Below are positions 42,966 to 54,613 of a stretch of 64,000 nt of DNA, piece by piece; the first letter of the stretch is position 1; the number at the start of each line of letters is the position of its first letter. The stretch comes from Ceratorhiza oryzae-sativae (lineage: Eukaryota > Basidiomycota > Agaricomycetes > Cantharellales > Ceratobasidiaceae), in NCBI GenBank assembly GCA_030998015.1, contig JARWMV010000247.1, positions 1 through 64,000 on the forward strand, read 5' to 3'. The notes beneath the pieces are model-generated. The model had not been told where the DNA came from and searched no databases. It saw only the letters and a program-made list of their open reading frames with translations. The translations under genes and the position numbers were made by a program.

Positions 42966-44270
42966 TGTTACAGGTCAGGGTACACTTGAATATCTAGAGC
43001 TTAAGCAAAAGTAGATATGTTAGTATACACTAATCGTACTCAATACTTCTTAGACTAGAGTAAGAAGGCTCAAAATAGTTGCAATGCGATCAAGTAACAC
43101 TCAAGGTAGTCTTAATCTTTCACAGTGTAAACTGACTAATTTATAGGTATAAAGAGCAAGACTACTATGGTCAGGTTCCCTTAGATATCTTAAATGTAGT
43201 TCAGCCCTAGTTGCTTGGACTAACTGATACTAATCTTAATACTAGGCTTAAGCGATAGCTTATAGGATAGATGGTGGGCTGCCTAATGCGTGTACTTCCT
43301 CAGCTACAGGTACTTAGATTTCCTCTAATAGCTGGTACTTAATGTCACGCTCAATCAGGCAATATTGTATCCTTATATATCTCTGTATATAAGATACAAT
43401 GTCTCAGACAGTATATAACTAATATGGTACTTTATTCCTCAGTACTAGTTATATAAGAAATCACACACAGACAAGAGAAATAGAAAGAGAAAAAGAAACC
43501 AATAACCGGTCTGGGTTGAGTAGTGAAGGGAGGTGGTCTGGAAGGGCCTCAGAGGAGGTCCTTTTATACCCTGAGGAGGGCATTCCAGAGCCAAATAGAT
43601 ACATGCATGCCAGTGCGATCATCAAAAGAGGGTACTGCTATACTTGGGGTACACCCTAGCCCAGTATAGGATAAAAGAGTAAAGACAGGGTGTGGATCGA
43701 AGGCATTGATGCATCTGAGACCTGCTATTGGCTTGTAGATCATATTATCATAGTATATACATGTAATGAATGGAGGCTACATCTCAGTGAGTCATAAAGT
43801 GAGTCAGAGAAGCTTCTGGATCAATTTGGGAAGCTCTCCTGACTCACTGGAGTCATTAGATCTTGATTGATGGTCCAGTAAGATTCTAATGATCTTCGGG
43901 CCATTCCGGCGCGAGGATCCGGTGGATCGCGACGATCTTCGGGCAGCAGATACCGCCGAAGATTGGCTATCGATAGAGCACAAGATCGCTTTGATAGCGT
44001 AAGCGGTTGCCGAGATATGAGCGGTGCGATGTTGTAATCAATATCTCCTGATAAGAGGAAATATCGCAACCTCTGTATCTCTCTGAGATCTTATCGTAAA
44101 AACTTAATAAAATATGCGTTGGAGAGCGGGAAATTTGTACTATTTAATGAAACAGAAAATAGTACAATTCAGAGCGCATACAAATTCGAGTATTTCACAA
44201 TTTAATTACAGAGGCATTGCTTGTTGGCAGAGCAGACTAAAATAATAGAAAATGTTAGTGATCCATAACA
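42966..44270 (-). repeat. LTR family C, full copy (left; 3' LTR of gypsy F if one element)
   Basis: About 1305 bp with TGTTA...TAACA ends, very similar to 52258-53567 in the same orientation. Its right edge at 44270 cuts into the small minus-strand gene at 44271-44618. Confidence 0.82.
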
Positions 44271-44618
44271 CATGTAGAGGTGAATCCACTGAAAAGTTAT
44301 GAGACCTATAGGCCTCTTCCAAAGTCCCATTCTGCACGTAAGTTCCCACAGCATCTTGCACTTGGAGAAGTGCATCTATCAAGGCATGGGCTACTTGATT
44401 GTGCACATACCATCCATCAGTGCCCCAGTCCTCATTGAAACTATAGTAAATTTCAATGCCATCCCTGAACTTTTGTTCCAAGATGGAAGTACTGGAGGCA
44501 TATAGCCCTTCCCCGTGCGCATAGAGCCTGCCAGGCAAGCAAAGTACTTGGACAGCAGAATTGAATCTGCTACTGCCTTGGCTTGCTCCTCATTGAGCAT
44601 CATAGGAGGGGACTGCAT
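44271..44618 (-). pseudogene. Small unidentified gene cut by an LTR
   Basis: ATG at 44618 lies about 90 bp downstream of a TATA box (44707-44715, ctataaaaa on the minus strand). The start reads MQSPPMMLNEEQAKAVADS; after a one-base frame break near 44530 it continues EQKFRDGIEIYYSFNEDWG and GTYVQNGTLEEAYRSH, then runs into the LTR at 44270. Function unknown. Good promoter spacing and the protein-like sequence suggest a once-real gene, host or TE-borne. Confidence 0.45.
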
Positions 44619-44706
44619 GGTGCAAGAATAGAGAGATAGTGGGTGAAAAGTGCTTAAGAGCTGGTAGGGTGTTGAACCACTGAGGAGAGAGGGCTCTCCA
44701 AGGCTG

Positions 44707-44715
44707 TTTTTATAG
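44707..44715 (-). promoter_or_regulatory. TATA box of the small gene at 44618
   Basis: Minus-strand GGGCTATAAAAACAG, followed by a C/T-rich leader and ATG in a good context (caccATGC). Confidence 0.5.
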
Positions 44716-44816
44716 CCCAGAGTTGTCCTGCTTTGCTCTTTGGAATCATAGGATTGCCCCTTAAGTTCACACAAGTGGAATTGGGGGACAATAGCATAAA
44801 TTCCAAGCAGACTAAA

Positions 44817-44915
44817 CTAATACAAGTCATGAGTCTCCATGATATCCCTCAGACATCTTTGTGCAGCTCTGAGGTTCCCTACTTCTTCCACTAGTTCCCT
44901 ATTCAACTCCTGTAC
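44817..44915 (-). pseudogene. C-terminal piece of a split coiled-coil gene
   Basis: 33 codons reading VQELNRELVEEVGNLRAAQR and ending METHDLY-stop, open right to the repeat edge at 44916. Its likely N-terminal half is at 53568-53649 on the far side of the gypsy F block. Heptad-like Leu/Val spacing suggests a coiled coil. Function unknown. Confidence 0.45.
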
Positions 44916-45448
44916 TGTTATGGATCACTAACATTTTCTATTATTTTAGTCTGCTCTGTCAACCTCAAGTGATGCCTCTGTAATTAAATTGTGAGATACT
45001 TGAATTTGTATGCACTCTGAATTGTACTATTTTCCATTCCATTAAATATTACAAATTTCCCGCTCTCCAACGCATATTTTATTAAGTTTTTATGATAAGA
45101 TCTCAGAGAGATACAGAGGTTGCAATATTTCCTCTTATCAGGAGATATTGATTACAACATTGCACTGCTCATATCTCGGCAACCGCTTACGCTATCAAAG
45201 CGATCTTGTGCTCTATCGATAGCTAATCTTCGGCGGTATCTGCCGCCCGAAGATCCTCGCGATCCACCGGATCCTCGCGCCGGAATGGCCCGAAGATCAT
45301 TAGAATCTTACTGGACCATCAATCAAGATCTAATGACTCCAGTGAGTCAGGAGAGCTTCCCAAATTGATCCAGAAGCTTCTCTGACTCACTTTATGACTC
45401 ACTGAGATGTAGCCTCTGTTCATTACATGTATATACTATGATAATATG
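44916..45448 (+). repeat. Inverted partial copy of LTR family C
   Basis: About 533 bp, the reverse complement of 43741-44270 and of 53035-53567, starting TGTTATGGATCACTAACA. It abuts gypsy F pol directly at 45448/45449 and truncates it. Confidence 0.88.
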
Positions 45449-47885
45449 TCAGGTGTAATAAACCTGGGGACAGGTAACCCTTCTTGGTGAGCTTTCTTAC
45501 ATTGATCATAAACTCTAGTTCCTTTCAGGTCCTTAAGTTTCATGGTTTGAATTTGCTGTAAGATAGCAGCTATTCCAAAGTCACATGCATCAGTATAAAG
45601 CCTATAGGGCATCCCTGGTATTGGGTAAGAGAGAACTGGTGCATTGGCTAGGACTAGCTTAGCTAGTTTGAAAGCATGGGATTCCAATTTATCCCATTTC
45701 CACTTGACACTCTTCTTCAAGAGATTAAATAATGGAGCTACTATCCAAGTATAATATGGAATATAACTTGAAAAGTAGGTCATCATTCCTAAGAATGTTT
45801 GTAATGTAGGTATATCCTTAGGTTCCTCTAATTGTAGAATGCCTTCCACTTTCTCCTTATGGGTAGACATGCCAAGTCTGGACACCTTTTGTCCTAAAAG
45901 GAGCAAAGATTGATATCCAAGGTGGCATTTACCAGGAGAAAGAGTCAATCCAGAGTCTGCAATGGCCTTTAATACTTTGTCTAAATGCTCACAGTGATCT
46001 TCAAATGACTTGCTGTATATCACAATGTCATCTATATATACTAGAGCAAATATCCATATGAATGGGGCCAAAACATCAGTCATAACTCTTTGAAATACTG
46101 GAGGTCCATTTCTCCATCCAAAAGGCATTCTTCTGAATTGAAAGTGTCCTCTGTGGCATCTAAATGCTGTCTTAGGCCTATCCTCATCCTTTATCTGGAG
46201 TGGGGTAGAGCCTGCTAGAGCATCTAGAGTACTGAGATATTGGGCTCCTTCAAGTGAATGAAGGATATCTTGTTGCCTAGGTAGAGGGTATTCATCTGGT
46301 ATAGCTACTGCATTAAGCTTCCTGTAATCAATGCACAAGCAAGGCTTATTATTCTGCCATACTACAAGCACTGGGAAGCCCCAAGGGCTCTTAGATTCCT
46401 CAATTACACCTAAGCACAACCAATCATCTATTTGCTTGTCTATAGCAGCCTTAGCTTCTTCACTTGGCCTATAAGGAGTTAAAGCAATTTCCTTTGTACC
46501 TGGTCTAAGATTAATCTCTACCTTGGCAGGGTAATTGCCAAGTCTGCCATCTAATCCAAAAGCTTCAAAGTTCTTCTTCACAACCTTTTGCAAGCTTTTC
46601 TTCTGATCTGGAGTCAAATTGTCTCCCCAATGTACTTCTGCCAAGAGTCTTTCCCTAGGGACTGGCTCTGGGTCAGGCAGTTCAGCAGTTTTAGGGCCTC
46701 CCTCTGGCTGCTTTGAGAGTTCAATCTCTTCAGCAGTAGGAGAAGGTACTTTGACTTCCTTCATAAGAGTATTTATTAGATGTGCCTTGGCTTCTCCTGC
46801 CTTCCTAAGTTCTTCAGGCAAGTCTTTTTCTTTATCCAATGCAATCTTGGGGTCATGCATATATCCTATGACATGTCCTTTGGGTAAATGCACTGGCCTC
46901 TGAGAAAAATTAGTTATCTGAATAGTCTTAGTAGCAAGAGTGATGATGCTGTCTGTAGTTCCATGGACGTCTAGAGTCCCATTGTTACTTTCTAGACTAC
47001 CTTCAATAAAACCTTCTTGCTGCCCTTCCTGGAATTCTACTAGAATAGGCACTTGTGTAATGAATTCAGCCTTTAAAAATACATCCCTAGCTAATTTAAC
47101 TGGGGTAGCACCTTCAGGCCCTTTCTTTAAGGCTTTCTTCTTAGAAGATTTTTTCCTGTGAAAGGCTCTTCTTTCTAGGTTTGTCTTGAAGTCTGGTCTG
47201 GTGTAAACTTGAAATACATTTCCAGCTTCATCCAATCTTGGTTCCGTTTCTAATTCAATTACTTCAGCAGACCTACCAGAGTTGCCAAAGAGTATTCTGC
47301 TAGGAGAGGAAAGACAATCTAAAGAGATTCTATATTGGTTAGAAAAGTCATTACCCAGAATGAAAGGTACTTTCATTCCTTTCACTACATAGGCTTCTAC
47401 CTGCATCTTTACAGGTCCATCCTTAGTAGGGAAGGTTAGGTCTAATACTACATATCCTAATACTAGTTTTACCAGTCACTTGAATAAGATTTATCTTTTG
47501 GCCAGATTTCTCTTTAGGAGGTTGTTTCAAGCTAGTCAGAAAAATAGCTAATCAGGGTAATATCAGAGCCTGAGTCAACAGTAATTTCTGTTAAGCCTTC
47601 TTCATTCCCTACCCTAGCCATAGCTACTGTAGGTCTAGTTCCCAAGAAATGAGTTCCTGAAGGACGTTCCATCACCTTTTTAAGAGTAATAGTTTTATCC
47701 TCAGGGATTGATTTAAGGTCAAGAGGCTCATTCCTGGTAGATAATTGAATAGAAAATGATTTGGTAGCCATTGTTTGATTTGCTAATGCATTATAATTGT
47801 GTACTGCCTGTATATCCTGGTCATCTGCATTTACTCCCAAGTCCTCTGTCTCATTAGATTCAGAAGGCTGGGAATTAATTAAAAA
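45449..47885 (-). pseudogene. Gypsy F pol: protease, reverse transcriptase, partial RNase H
   Basis: The pol frame is -1 to gag and overlaps its end (LINSQPSESNETEDLG from about 47885). The protease has TVDSGSDITLIS and FILGNDF but is broken by two frame shifts between about 47560 and 47460. The reverse transcriptase is in one frame: CLCIDYRKLNAVAIPDEYPL, FRRMPFGWRNGP and LVYIDDIVIYS with intact Asp pair. RNase H starts at YRLYTDACDFGIAAIL and stops at the truncation. Confidence 0.9.
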
Positions 47886-50800
47886 TCCAAGTCAGAAGAA
47901 CAACTAGAAGAATCAGATTCTTCCTCTTGGTCTTCAGATGGCTCAGTTTCAGATGGTTCAGGATCAGAATCACTGCAGGCAGCTTCATATTCAGCATAAG
48001 CAGTTTGTTCAGCTTCAGTAGTTTCAGCAAAATAAACTTGGACATTGTTAGCATTAGATTTATTATGCTTGCACTCCTTGTCATAGTGCATAAGACTTCC
48101 ACAATGAATACAGCCTCTCATTCCTCTAGCTTTAGGAGTCCCTTTCTTATGTTTGGAAACATTAGAATTGTCTGGAGGGAAGGGCCTCTTATAGCCTTTG
48201 AATTTATCAGGCTGCTTTGACTTGAATTTAGAGTTAGAAGAATTTACTGCATGAGCACTAGCTTTGTGACTATGCTTTTTCTGATGCTTTTCAGCCTTCA
48301 AAGCTTTGATCACTTCCTTGACTGTGTCATAGGTAGCTTGGTTGTTCATATGGCGAGGCCAATCTTGCAATAAATCTTCTTGTTCCTTAATTCTAGTCAC
48401 ATAGGTGGACCAGTCTGCAATATCCTCATGGTTGACTATAGTTCTCCATTGTGTAGGAGCTGACCTAGCCACTTCAGCAATGATAGTGAGGTCATCCCAA
48501 TCTTCAACCATGTCAAGCAGTTTCTTTTTGCAAAGTGCATACTGAACTGGTGTTTCTTTATTGTTGCCTGAATCCTTGAACCTGGCTGCCAAAGCTTTGT
48601 TCCTAGCCTTGGTAATCCAAGTAGGAGTCCAAAAGACACTAATTAAGCAAGCTCTCATCTGATTCCAATCTGTAGACATTCTAAGCCTTTGTTCCTCATT
48701 GAACTGATACCACCATTGTTTAGCATCTCCAGTAAACCTGAATGGGATAGTCAGGGTGAGTCTGTTGTTCTCATTTAAACCCATGGCTATATAACAACTG
48801 ATTTGGTCTATCCATTCATATAGTTCATCTGGATCACCATCATACTCTGGTATCACTTCAGGCTTGAGTTTCATGTCTAGATGAGGTTGATTATTTTGGT
48901 TGTTATTGTTACCATTTCCTCCAGCTCCTCTAGGGCCTTCTGGGCCTGGTGGACCTGGTGGACCATCTCTTCCATCCCTGCCATCCCTTCCAGGGGGACC
49001 TTGGTCTCCTGGATGTCCTGGAGGGCCTTGAATCCAAGGATAAGGACCATTAGGAGGATTTCCAGGGGGCCCTGGAGGTCCAGGTGGTCCTGGTGGTCCT
49101 GGTAGTCCTTGTGGCCTAGGAGTATTGGGAGGAATAGGTGGAATAGGAGGAACATGAGGAATATGTCCTCCTTGCTGGGGGTAACTTTGACCTACTGGAG
49201 GGTTAGGTGGCCCCTGTCCTCCTCCTGGAGGATTGGGTGGACCTGCACTTCCTCCTGAGAAATTCCTACCACTAGAGGCAGGAGGTCCAGCAGGAGGAGG
49301 TCCTGGTGGCCTCCTATGTCAACAATGACAAGTCAGGCAATGAGGAAAATAGTAAGTAAAGAAAGAACTTGTATTTGACGAGAGGTCAAGTTCTTGAGGA
49401 GTCCTCTGCAAACTTGACCTGGTTTATATACATAGTACAAGCCACATCATAACAAACAAGTCTGTACAGTGAGTCACAACTGATAAGAGATAGAAGCAGT
49501 AGAAGTGACTGTGGAGCTGCAGAATTTCACATCAGAGTTGAAATACATCTTGGTTATTGGTCTGGAACATCCCCTGAATCACATGACACAGATATACCAT
49601 AAAAGGCAGGTATGTTTTGAAGATGGTCTCATAAAATCTAATAAATTGAGAAAATATTGTAGAGTGAATATATGCATGTCAGTTTGTGACATCCTAGGTG
49701 GAGTAGAAGCCAGACCAGAGAACCCTGGTCCTAGATCTATCACAAAGGGTTGATAAGGATCAAACCTCTGAGTTCTAAATGTTTCAGCTTCAGTAGGTCT
49801 AGAGACTTGTGGCATATGTATACTAGCATCAGCAGGTAGATGTGACTGAGGTACTAATGGCTGGAATCCTAATAAGGTATTCCCTTCAGGACTATAAACT
49901 GGCATCTTTGAAGGGTCTCCAGTCATAGTTACAGAAGGTCCAGTAGGCTCTCTAAAACCTTCAGCCCTATGATCTTCTGTAAGCCTGCCTGCTTCAGCAT
50001 CTGAAGTTCTATTAGAACTCCTATGCCTAGGTCTCCTAGCTTCTTCCTCAGAACAGTCTTCTTCACTAGTAGTAACAATAAGGGGAACAGCTCCTCAAGG
50101 AAAAGTCCTGGAGTCATCCCTTACTGGCCTAGAAGGGGTTATTGGCAACCTAGGTAGATAAGGAGATGCTTGTCTTCTAGTATACTGTTCATGAGGTGGA
50201 AACTCTTCCTCAATAGTAACTGCATGACCTTTGCTAAGTCAACCCCTAAAAGGTTCTTTTCTAATAGCATTGTCAAAGGATTGACAAGGTCTAGCAGGTT
50301 TATTTACCAAGGGAGAGTCTTGATCCTGATCAGTATCATCCTCATTTACTTCTCCAATAGTGGGTAAAGTTGAAGGACCAGCTTCAGTCACTTGAGCAGG
50401 AGGTAATAGAGGTTCTAGCACTCTTCCAGATTGCCTAGGACCTACTCCTATGTGTCTAGGATAATCTTTATCTACAGGAGTAAATGAAGTTCCTAAGTAA
50501 CTCTCTAGGTAAGTAGAAGGTCCTCTAACTCCCAGAATGCAAGTAGCTTCTATTTGAGAAACTGATTCTGGAGTAAATAGAGCTTGTAGTCTCTTCTCAC
50601 TTGGAGTCCTTATAGGAGTAATTGCACCCAAAGCTTCTGGTCTAGCTGGAGAACTAGTTACAGGTCCAATAAAGCTTCTTCCTTGAGCCATAGCTGAAGT
50701 AGATGCAAATCCAGAAGGTTGAATTGCAGTCATGGTAGTATCCTCAGCAGAATCATCTGCTATCCTTGTGATATCTTCCACTTCCTGCTCTTCTAGTTGA

Positions 50801-51786
50801 AATAGCTCCTCTCTACCATTCACTGGCTCATCTGGATCCTCCTGAACCTCTAGAGGTTTGAATTCTAGATGACCAGTAGGAGATCTAATTGAGTCAATAG
50901 TGTGCTTAGGATGAGGGGCTGGAGCATATTCTGGAGTCTTGGATCTACTCTCAGAATTTTTCCACATTATTTCATTGAGCTCCCTTTGCTTCCCTTTACC
51001 AAGGTCTTGCATAGCTTGGTGTTCAATAAAGAGGTAAGCCAAGAAGCACTCAACTTCATCCCTGAATAATACACAAGCAACTTCATGCTGTTTCTTACTG
51101 AAAGCAAAATGCTTCCTGGTTTCAGGGAATGCAGGAACATCTGGGTGAGGTATAGGATGCCTGCTCCTAACAGGGAGTAATTGGGACTTAAAAGCAGAGA
51201 GCTTAGTCCTAAAGCTCCTATGCCTGTTCAAGTCAATGAACATGACAGGTTCTCCAGATGCAGACCAAGTCCATTCTGGCCTAAAGGTACATAAATAATC
51301 TAGTTCTTGTAAGAGATCCTTAAAGAATTCCCTACACCCAATAGATGGATATTTAATGTGCATTACATGGGGATGAGGTTGTTCATATATCCTCCTTCCT
51401 ACTGCTCTAACTAACCTTCTCCTTTCTGCTATCTCTGGATGCATCCTTGTTAGGTTTGTCATCCTAGTAGCAGCAGGTTGGTAAGTCAGATGCCTTTGCT
51501 CTCTAGGAGTAAGAGCAATATATGAACTAGATCCATTAGGAGGGATGGGCAAATATTGTTCATAATCTACAGTATCCTGGTGATGATAACTATAGTCTGA
51601 TTGTACATGCCTACCTCCAGCATCACTTCCTACCATGGAATCTGATGCATAAGGATCTTCAGGTGGTAATGGGTGGTGTGTACTGTCCCAAAAACTTCCA
51701 GGGACATGCACAGACATATTTGAAGTACTGGCCATAACAGTTCTTCTCCAATTCAGGATGAATTTATACTTAGGAATAATTTTCAA
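47879..51786 (-). pseudogene. Gypsy F Gag with collagen-like Gly-X-Y tract
   Basis: One register from 51786 (or the internal ATG at 51735, MASTSNMSVHV) to TAA at 47881-47879, about 1175 codons once the inserted LTR is discounted. TGA stops at 50239 and 50095 interrupt it. The N-terminal half is Pro/Ser/Glu-rich. A Gly-Pro-rich stretch (about 49110-48905) reads as collagen triplets (GLPGPPGPPGPPGPPG, then GRDGRDGRDGPPG). Next is the capsid-like region (DGDPDELYEWIDQI, FTGDAKQWWYQF) and a zinc knuckle CIHCGSLMHYDKEC near 48110, then an acidic tail. Confidence 0.85.
49317..49691 (+). repeat. Solo LTR, family B (copy 2), with TSD TCCTA
   Basis: 375 bp, starting TGTCAACAATGAC and ending TTTGTGACA. 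Direct repeats TCCTA are at 49312-49316 and 49692-49696. Removing it and one repeat restores the gag register exactly (380 bp shift matches the frame change), proving insertion after gypsy F. Confidence 0.93.
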
Positions 51787-52210
51787 AATGTGTTTCAGTT
51801 ACAAATTGATAAATGGCTTGATAAACTGTATCCCAGTAGCTGGTATGGGGTGACCAGAAAGACCTAATAAATGTGTGTTGAACTTTTATTGGTTGTGGTT
51901 GATCAGGAAGATGTTGAATGTAGACTTCAAATTCAGGTCCAGCACTTAGAGCACTTGATACTGAATTTATTGGAATATATGGCCTATAATTCCTAAAGGT
52001 AAATGTCAGAGTAATATGTGGGGGTGGACCACCAGTACTACTATAACCTAAAACAGTAATTGTAGGGTTTGGGGCTTGAATCCAGACAGGACCTATCTCA
52101 AGAGCCCAAGATATGTTGTTGTATTCTGTGGTAAGAAAGGTATTTCTATACACAGAGTGGTCAAAATTGAGAAAATCTGTTTTGGGCAATAGATTGACCA
52201 AAAATGGCAA
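51770..52210 (-). CDS. Small ORF between primer site and gag in gypsy F
   Basis: 146 codons, ending FVTETHFENYS-stop and overlapping the upstream end of the gag frame by 17 bp. Sequence is hydrophobic/aromatic (WALEIGPVWIQAPNPT, HITLTFTFRNYRPYIP) without a signal peptide or known motif. It could be a leader protein or part of a longer Gag in another frame. No family recognised. Confidence 0.45.
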   Translation of the reverse strand: MPFLVNLLPKTDFLNFDHSVYRNTFLTTEYNNISWALEIGPVWIQAPNPTITVLGYSSTGGPPPHITLTFTFRNYRPYIPINSVSSALSAGPEFEVYIQHLPDQPQPIKVQHTFIRSFWSPHTSYWDTVYQAIYQFVTETHFENYS

Positions 52211-52239
52211 TGTTAGTTGATAGTTACTTGATGTAACAA

Positions 52240-52256
52240 CCTGGGTCGCTTCACCA
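52240..52256 (-). other. Primer-binding site of gypsy F
   Basis: Minus-strand TGGTGAAGCGACCCAGG starts one base after the LTR end. It begins TGG, as required to pair with a tRNA 3'-CCA end. The tRNA species was not identified. This marks 52258-53567 as the 5' LTR. Confidence 0.7.
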
Positions 52257-52257
52257 A

Positions 52258-53567
52258 TGTTACAGGTCCGGGTACACTTGAATATATAGAGCTTAAGATA
52301 TTGTAGATATGTTAGTATACACTAATCATACTCAATACTTCTTAGACTAGAGTAAGAAGGCTCAAAGTAGTTGCAATGCAATCAAGTAACACTCAAGGTA
52401 GTCTTAATCTTTCACAGTGTAAACTGACTAATTTATAGGTATAAAGAGCAAGACAACTATGGTCAGGTTCCCTTAGATATCTTAAATGTAGTTTAGCCCT
52501 AGTCGCTTGGACTAACTGATACTAATCTTAATACTAGGCTTTAAGTGATAGCTTATAGGATAGATGGTGGGCTGCCTAATGTGTGTACTTCCTCAGCTAC
52601 AGGTACTTAGATTTCCTCTAATAGCTGGTACTTAATGTCATGCTCAATCAGGCAATATTGTATCCTTATATATCTCTGTATATAAGATACAATGAATCAG
52701 ACAGTAAATAACTAATATGGTACTTTATTCCTCAGTACTAGTTATATAAGAAATCACACACACACAAGAGAAAAATAGAAAGAGAAAAGAAACCAATAAC
52801 CAGTCTGGGTTGAGTAGAGGAGGGAGGTGGTCTGGAAGGGCCTCAGAGGAAGTCCTTTTATACCCTGAGGAGGGCATTCCAGAGCCAAATAGATACATGC
52901 ATGTCAGTGTGATCATCAAAAGAGGGTACTGCTATACTTGGGGTACACCCTAGCCCAGTATAGGATAAAAGAGTAAAGGCAGGGTGTGGATCGAAGGCAT
53001 TGATGCATCTGAGACCTGCTATTGGCTTGTAGATCATATTATTATAGTATATACATGTAATGAATGGAGGCTACATCTCAGTGAGTCATAAAGTGAGTCA
53101 GAGAAGCTTCTGGATCAATTTGGGAAGCTCTCCTGACTCACTGGAGTCATTAGATCTTGATTGATGGTCCAGTAAGATTCTAATGATCTTCAGGCCATTC
53201 CGGCGCGAGGATCCGGTGGATCGCGACGATCTTCGGGCAGCAGATACCGCCGAAGATTAGCTATCGATAGAGCACAAGATCGCTTTGATAGCGTAAGCGG
53301 TTGCCGAGATATGAGCAGTGCAATGTTGTAATCAATATCTCCTGATAAGAGGAAATATTGCAACCTCTATATCTCCCTGAGTTCTTAAGATAAAATCACG
53401 ATAAAATATGCATTGGAAAGAGGAGATTTTGTACTATTTAATGGAACACAAATAGTACAATTTCAGACATATACAAATTCATTTAATTTCAAGAAAAATT
53501 ACAGAGGCATCACTTGAGGTTGGCAGAGCAGACTAAAATAATAGAAAAATGTTAGTGATCCATAACA
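52258..53567 (-). repeat. 5' LTR of gypsy F (LTR family C)
   Basis: About 1310 bp, TGTTA...TAACA ends, next to the primer-binding site. Its outer edge at 53567 cuts the small gene beginning at 53649. Confidence 0.85.
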
Positions 53568-53649
53568 CATCCATAGACTGAAGCATATAGATTACTTTGT
53601 CTCCATTGGACATATTTGCCCAAGCAGGGGCAGGGGCTGGTGACGCCAT
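53568..53649 (-). pseudogene. N-terminal piece of a split small gene
   Basis: ATG at 53649 opens MASPAPAPAWANMSNGDKV and stays open through LQSMD to the LTR edge at 53568. The probable rest is 44817-44915. Upstream there is no obvious TATA box. Function unknown. Confidence 0.45.
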
Positions 53650-53859
53650 TTCAGAAAGGATTTGAGTAAATTCTAAAGATGGCAGAGGCGATAAGGAAGT
53701 ACAGGGAATTGGGGGTTGTTTTGATAGTAGAAAATTTCTGTTCCCTGGACAAGTCTATAAGTTTCGAAGTTTCCTATTCCCTCAAATCTCAACCACATAT
53801 TGTCCAAGTCCCAACTCTAGGTGTCTTGACAATGATATGGGCACTCCACCCTCTTCAGT

Positions 53860-54613
53860 TTAGTTTGATCCCAAAGGAGTGCTTCCTTGGGGAGAATTGA
53901 CTTGGGCTGCTGGAAGGGATACTTCTTCCTGAATTGGCAAGGCCATGCCACTTAGAAAGGTAGGGTGAGGGAGGTCTGACAGTGTTGAGAAGATGGGGAA
54001 GGCGTACTTGTGGGGTGCAGTTGTTTCTTGGACTATTGCTTCTAGTCTGAGGTGGTCTTGGAGGAGGGATAGATAGTCCTCCTGGTGTTTGTGCAAATGC
54101 TCAGTTAGGTATGTGCAGTGGGCCTTGGCTTCATGAAGTTTTTCACAAGTTTCTTTGTACTTATTTTGGTAATAATGATACCTATCTTGGAAGTTTTCAA
54201 TGGTGTTTAACAGGTGACAAAGGAGTTGTTGGCCAAGGTTCTCCAGCTTATAGCTGGTTGTGGGGGATGGTGTAGTAGTATAAAAATTTGTCCTTTTTAG
54301 GACAGTAGGGGCAGTGTGCAGGGAAGGTGGCTCTGTTTGCTCGATGGCAGATTTTGCACTCAGGGGCACCTGGCTCTGTAACAAAGGCTTGTTGGGCTTG
54401 TCCAACTTTCTGGGGGCAGACTTTGATGATTACTACTTGGTTAAAGTCGATGTGCCCAGCCTGTTCCAGAATATCCTCAACCGAGTTGAGGGTGAAGCAG
54501 TGGATGGATAGGTGTCTGAACCACCTGCACAAATGGCAGTGCTGTTCTTCTGTAAAAGTTTGTGCCACTTGAGGGCTGTGCGTTCTGTCAGAGCTGTATT
54601 TGAGCAAGAGCAA
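53860..54613 (-). pseudogene. Unidentified Cys-rich plus coiled-coil protein gene
   Basis: The upper part reads TEEQHCHLCRWFRHLSIHC, SVEDILEQAGHIDFNQVVII and CKICHRANRATFPAHCPYCP, a set of Cys/His pairs like a zinc-binding module. The frame changes between about 54405 and 54260; the lower part is a predicted coiled coil (YHYYQNKYKETCEKLHEA, LTEHLHKHQEDYLSLLQDHL) ending SPQGSTPLGSN-stop. Host or retroelement accessory gene; I do not recognise it. Confidence 0.4.

Larger units (their letters stand above)
45449..53567 (-). mobile_element. Ty3/gypsy element F (pol truncated, LTR C at its 5' end)
   Basis: On the minus strand: LTR (53567-52258), primer-binding site, a small ORF, a long Gag, protease, reverse transcriptase and the start of RNase H, cut at 45448 by an inverted LTR fragment. 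Integrase and the polypurine tract are missing. Solo LTR B at 49317-49691 is inserted in gag. No matching TSD was found, consistent with later rearrangement. Confidence 0.82.

Noticed and set aside
48877..49155. A separate collagen-like host gene
   Set aside because: The Gly-X-Y triplets are in the same register as the downstream capsid-like region and zinc knuckle, so they belong to Gag.
44916..53567. A single DNA transposon with 530-bp terminal inverted repeats
   Set aside because: The repeat is part of a longer unit with TG...CA ends, a primer-binding site and Gag-Pol inside, which fits an LTR element with rearranged ends better; no TSD supports the DNA-transposon reading.
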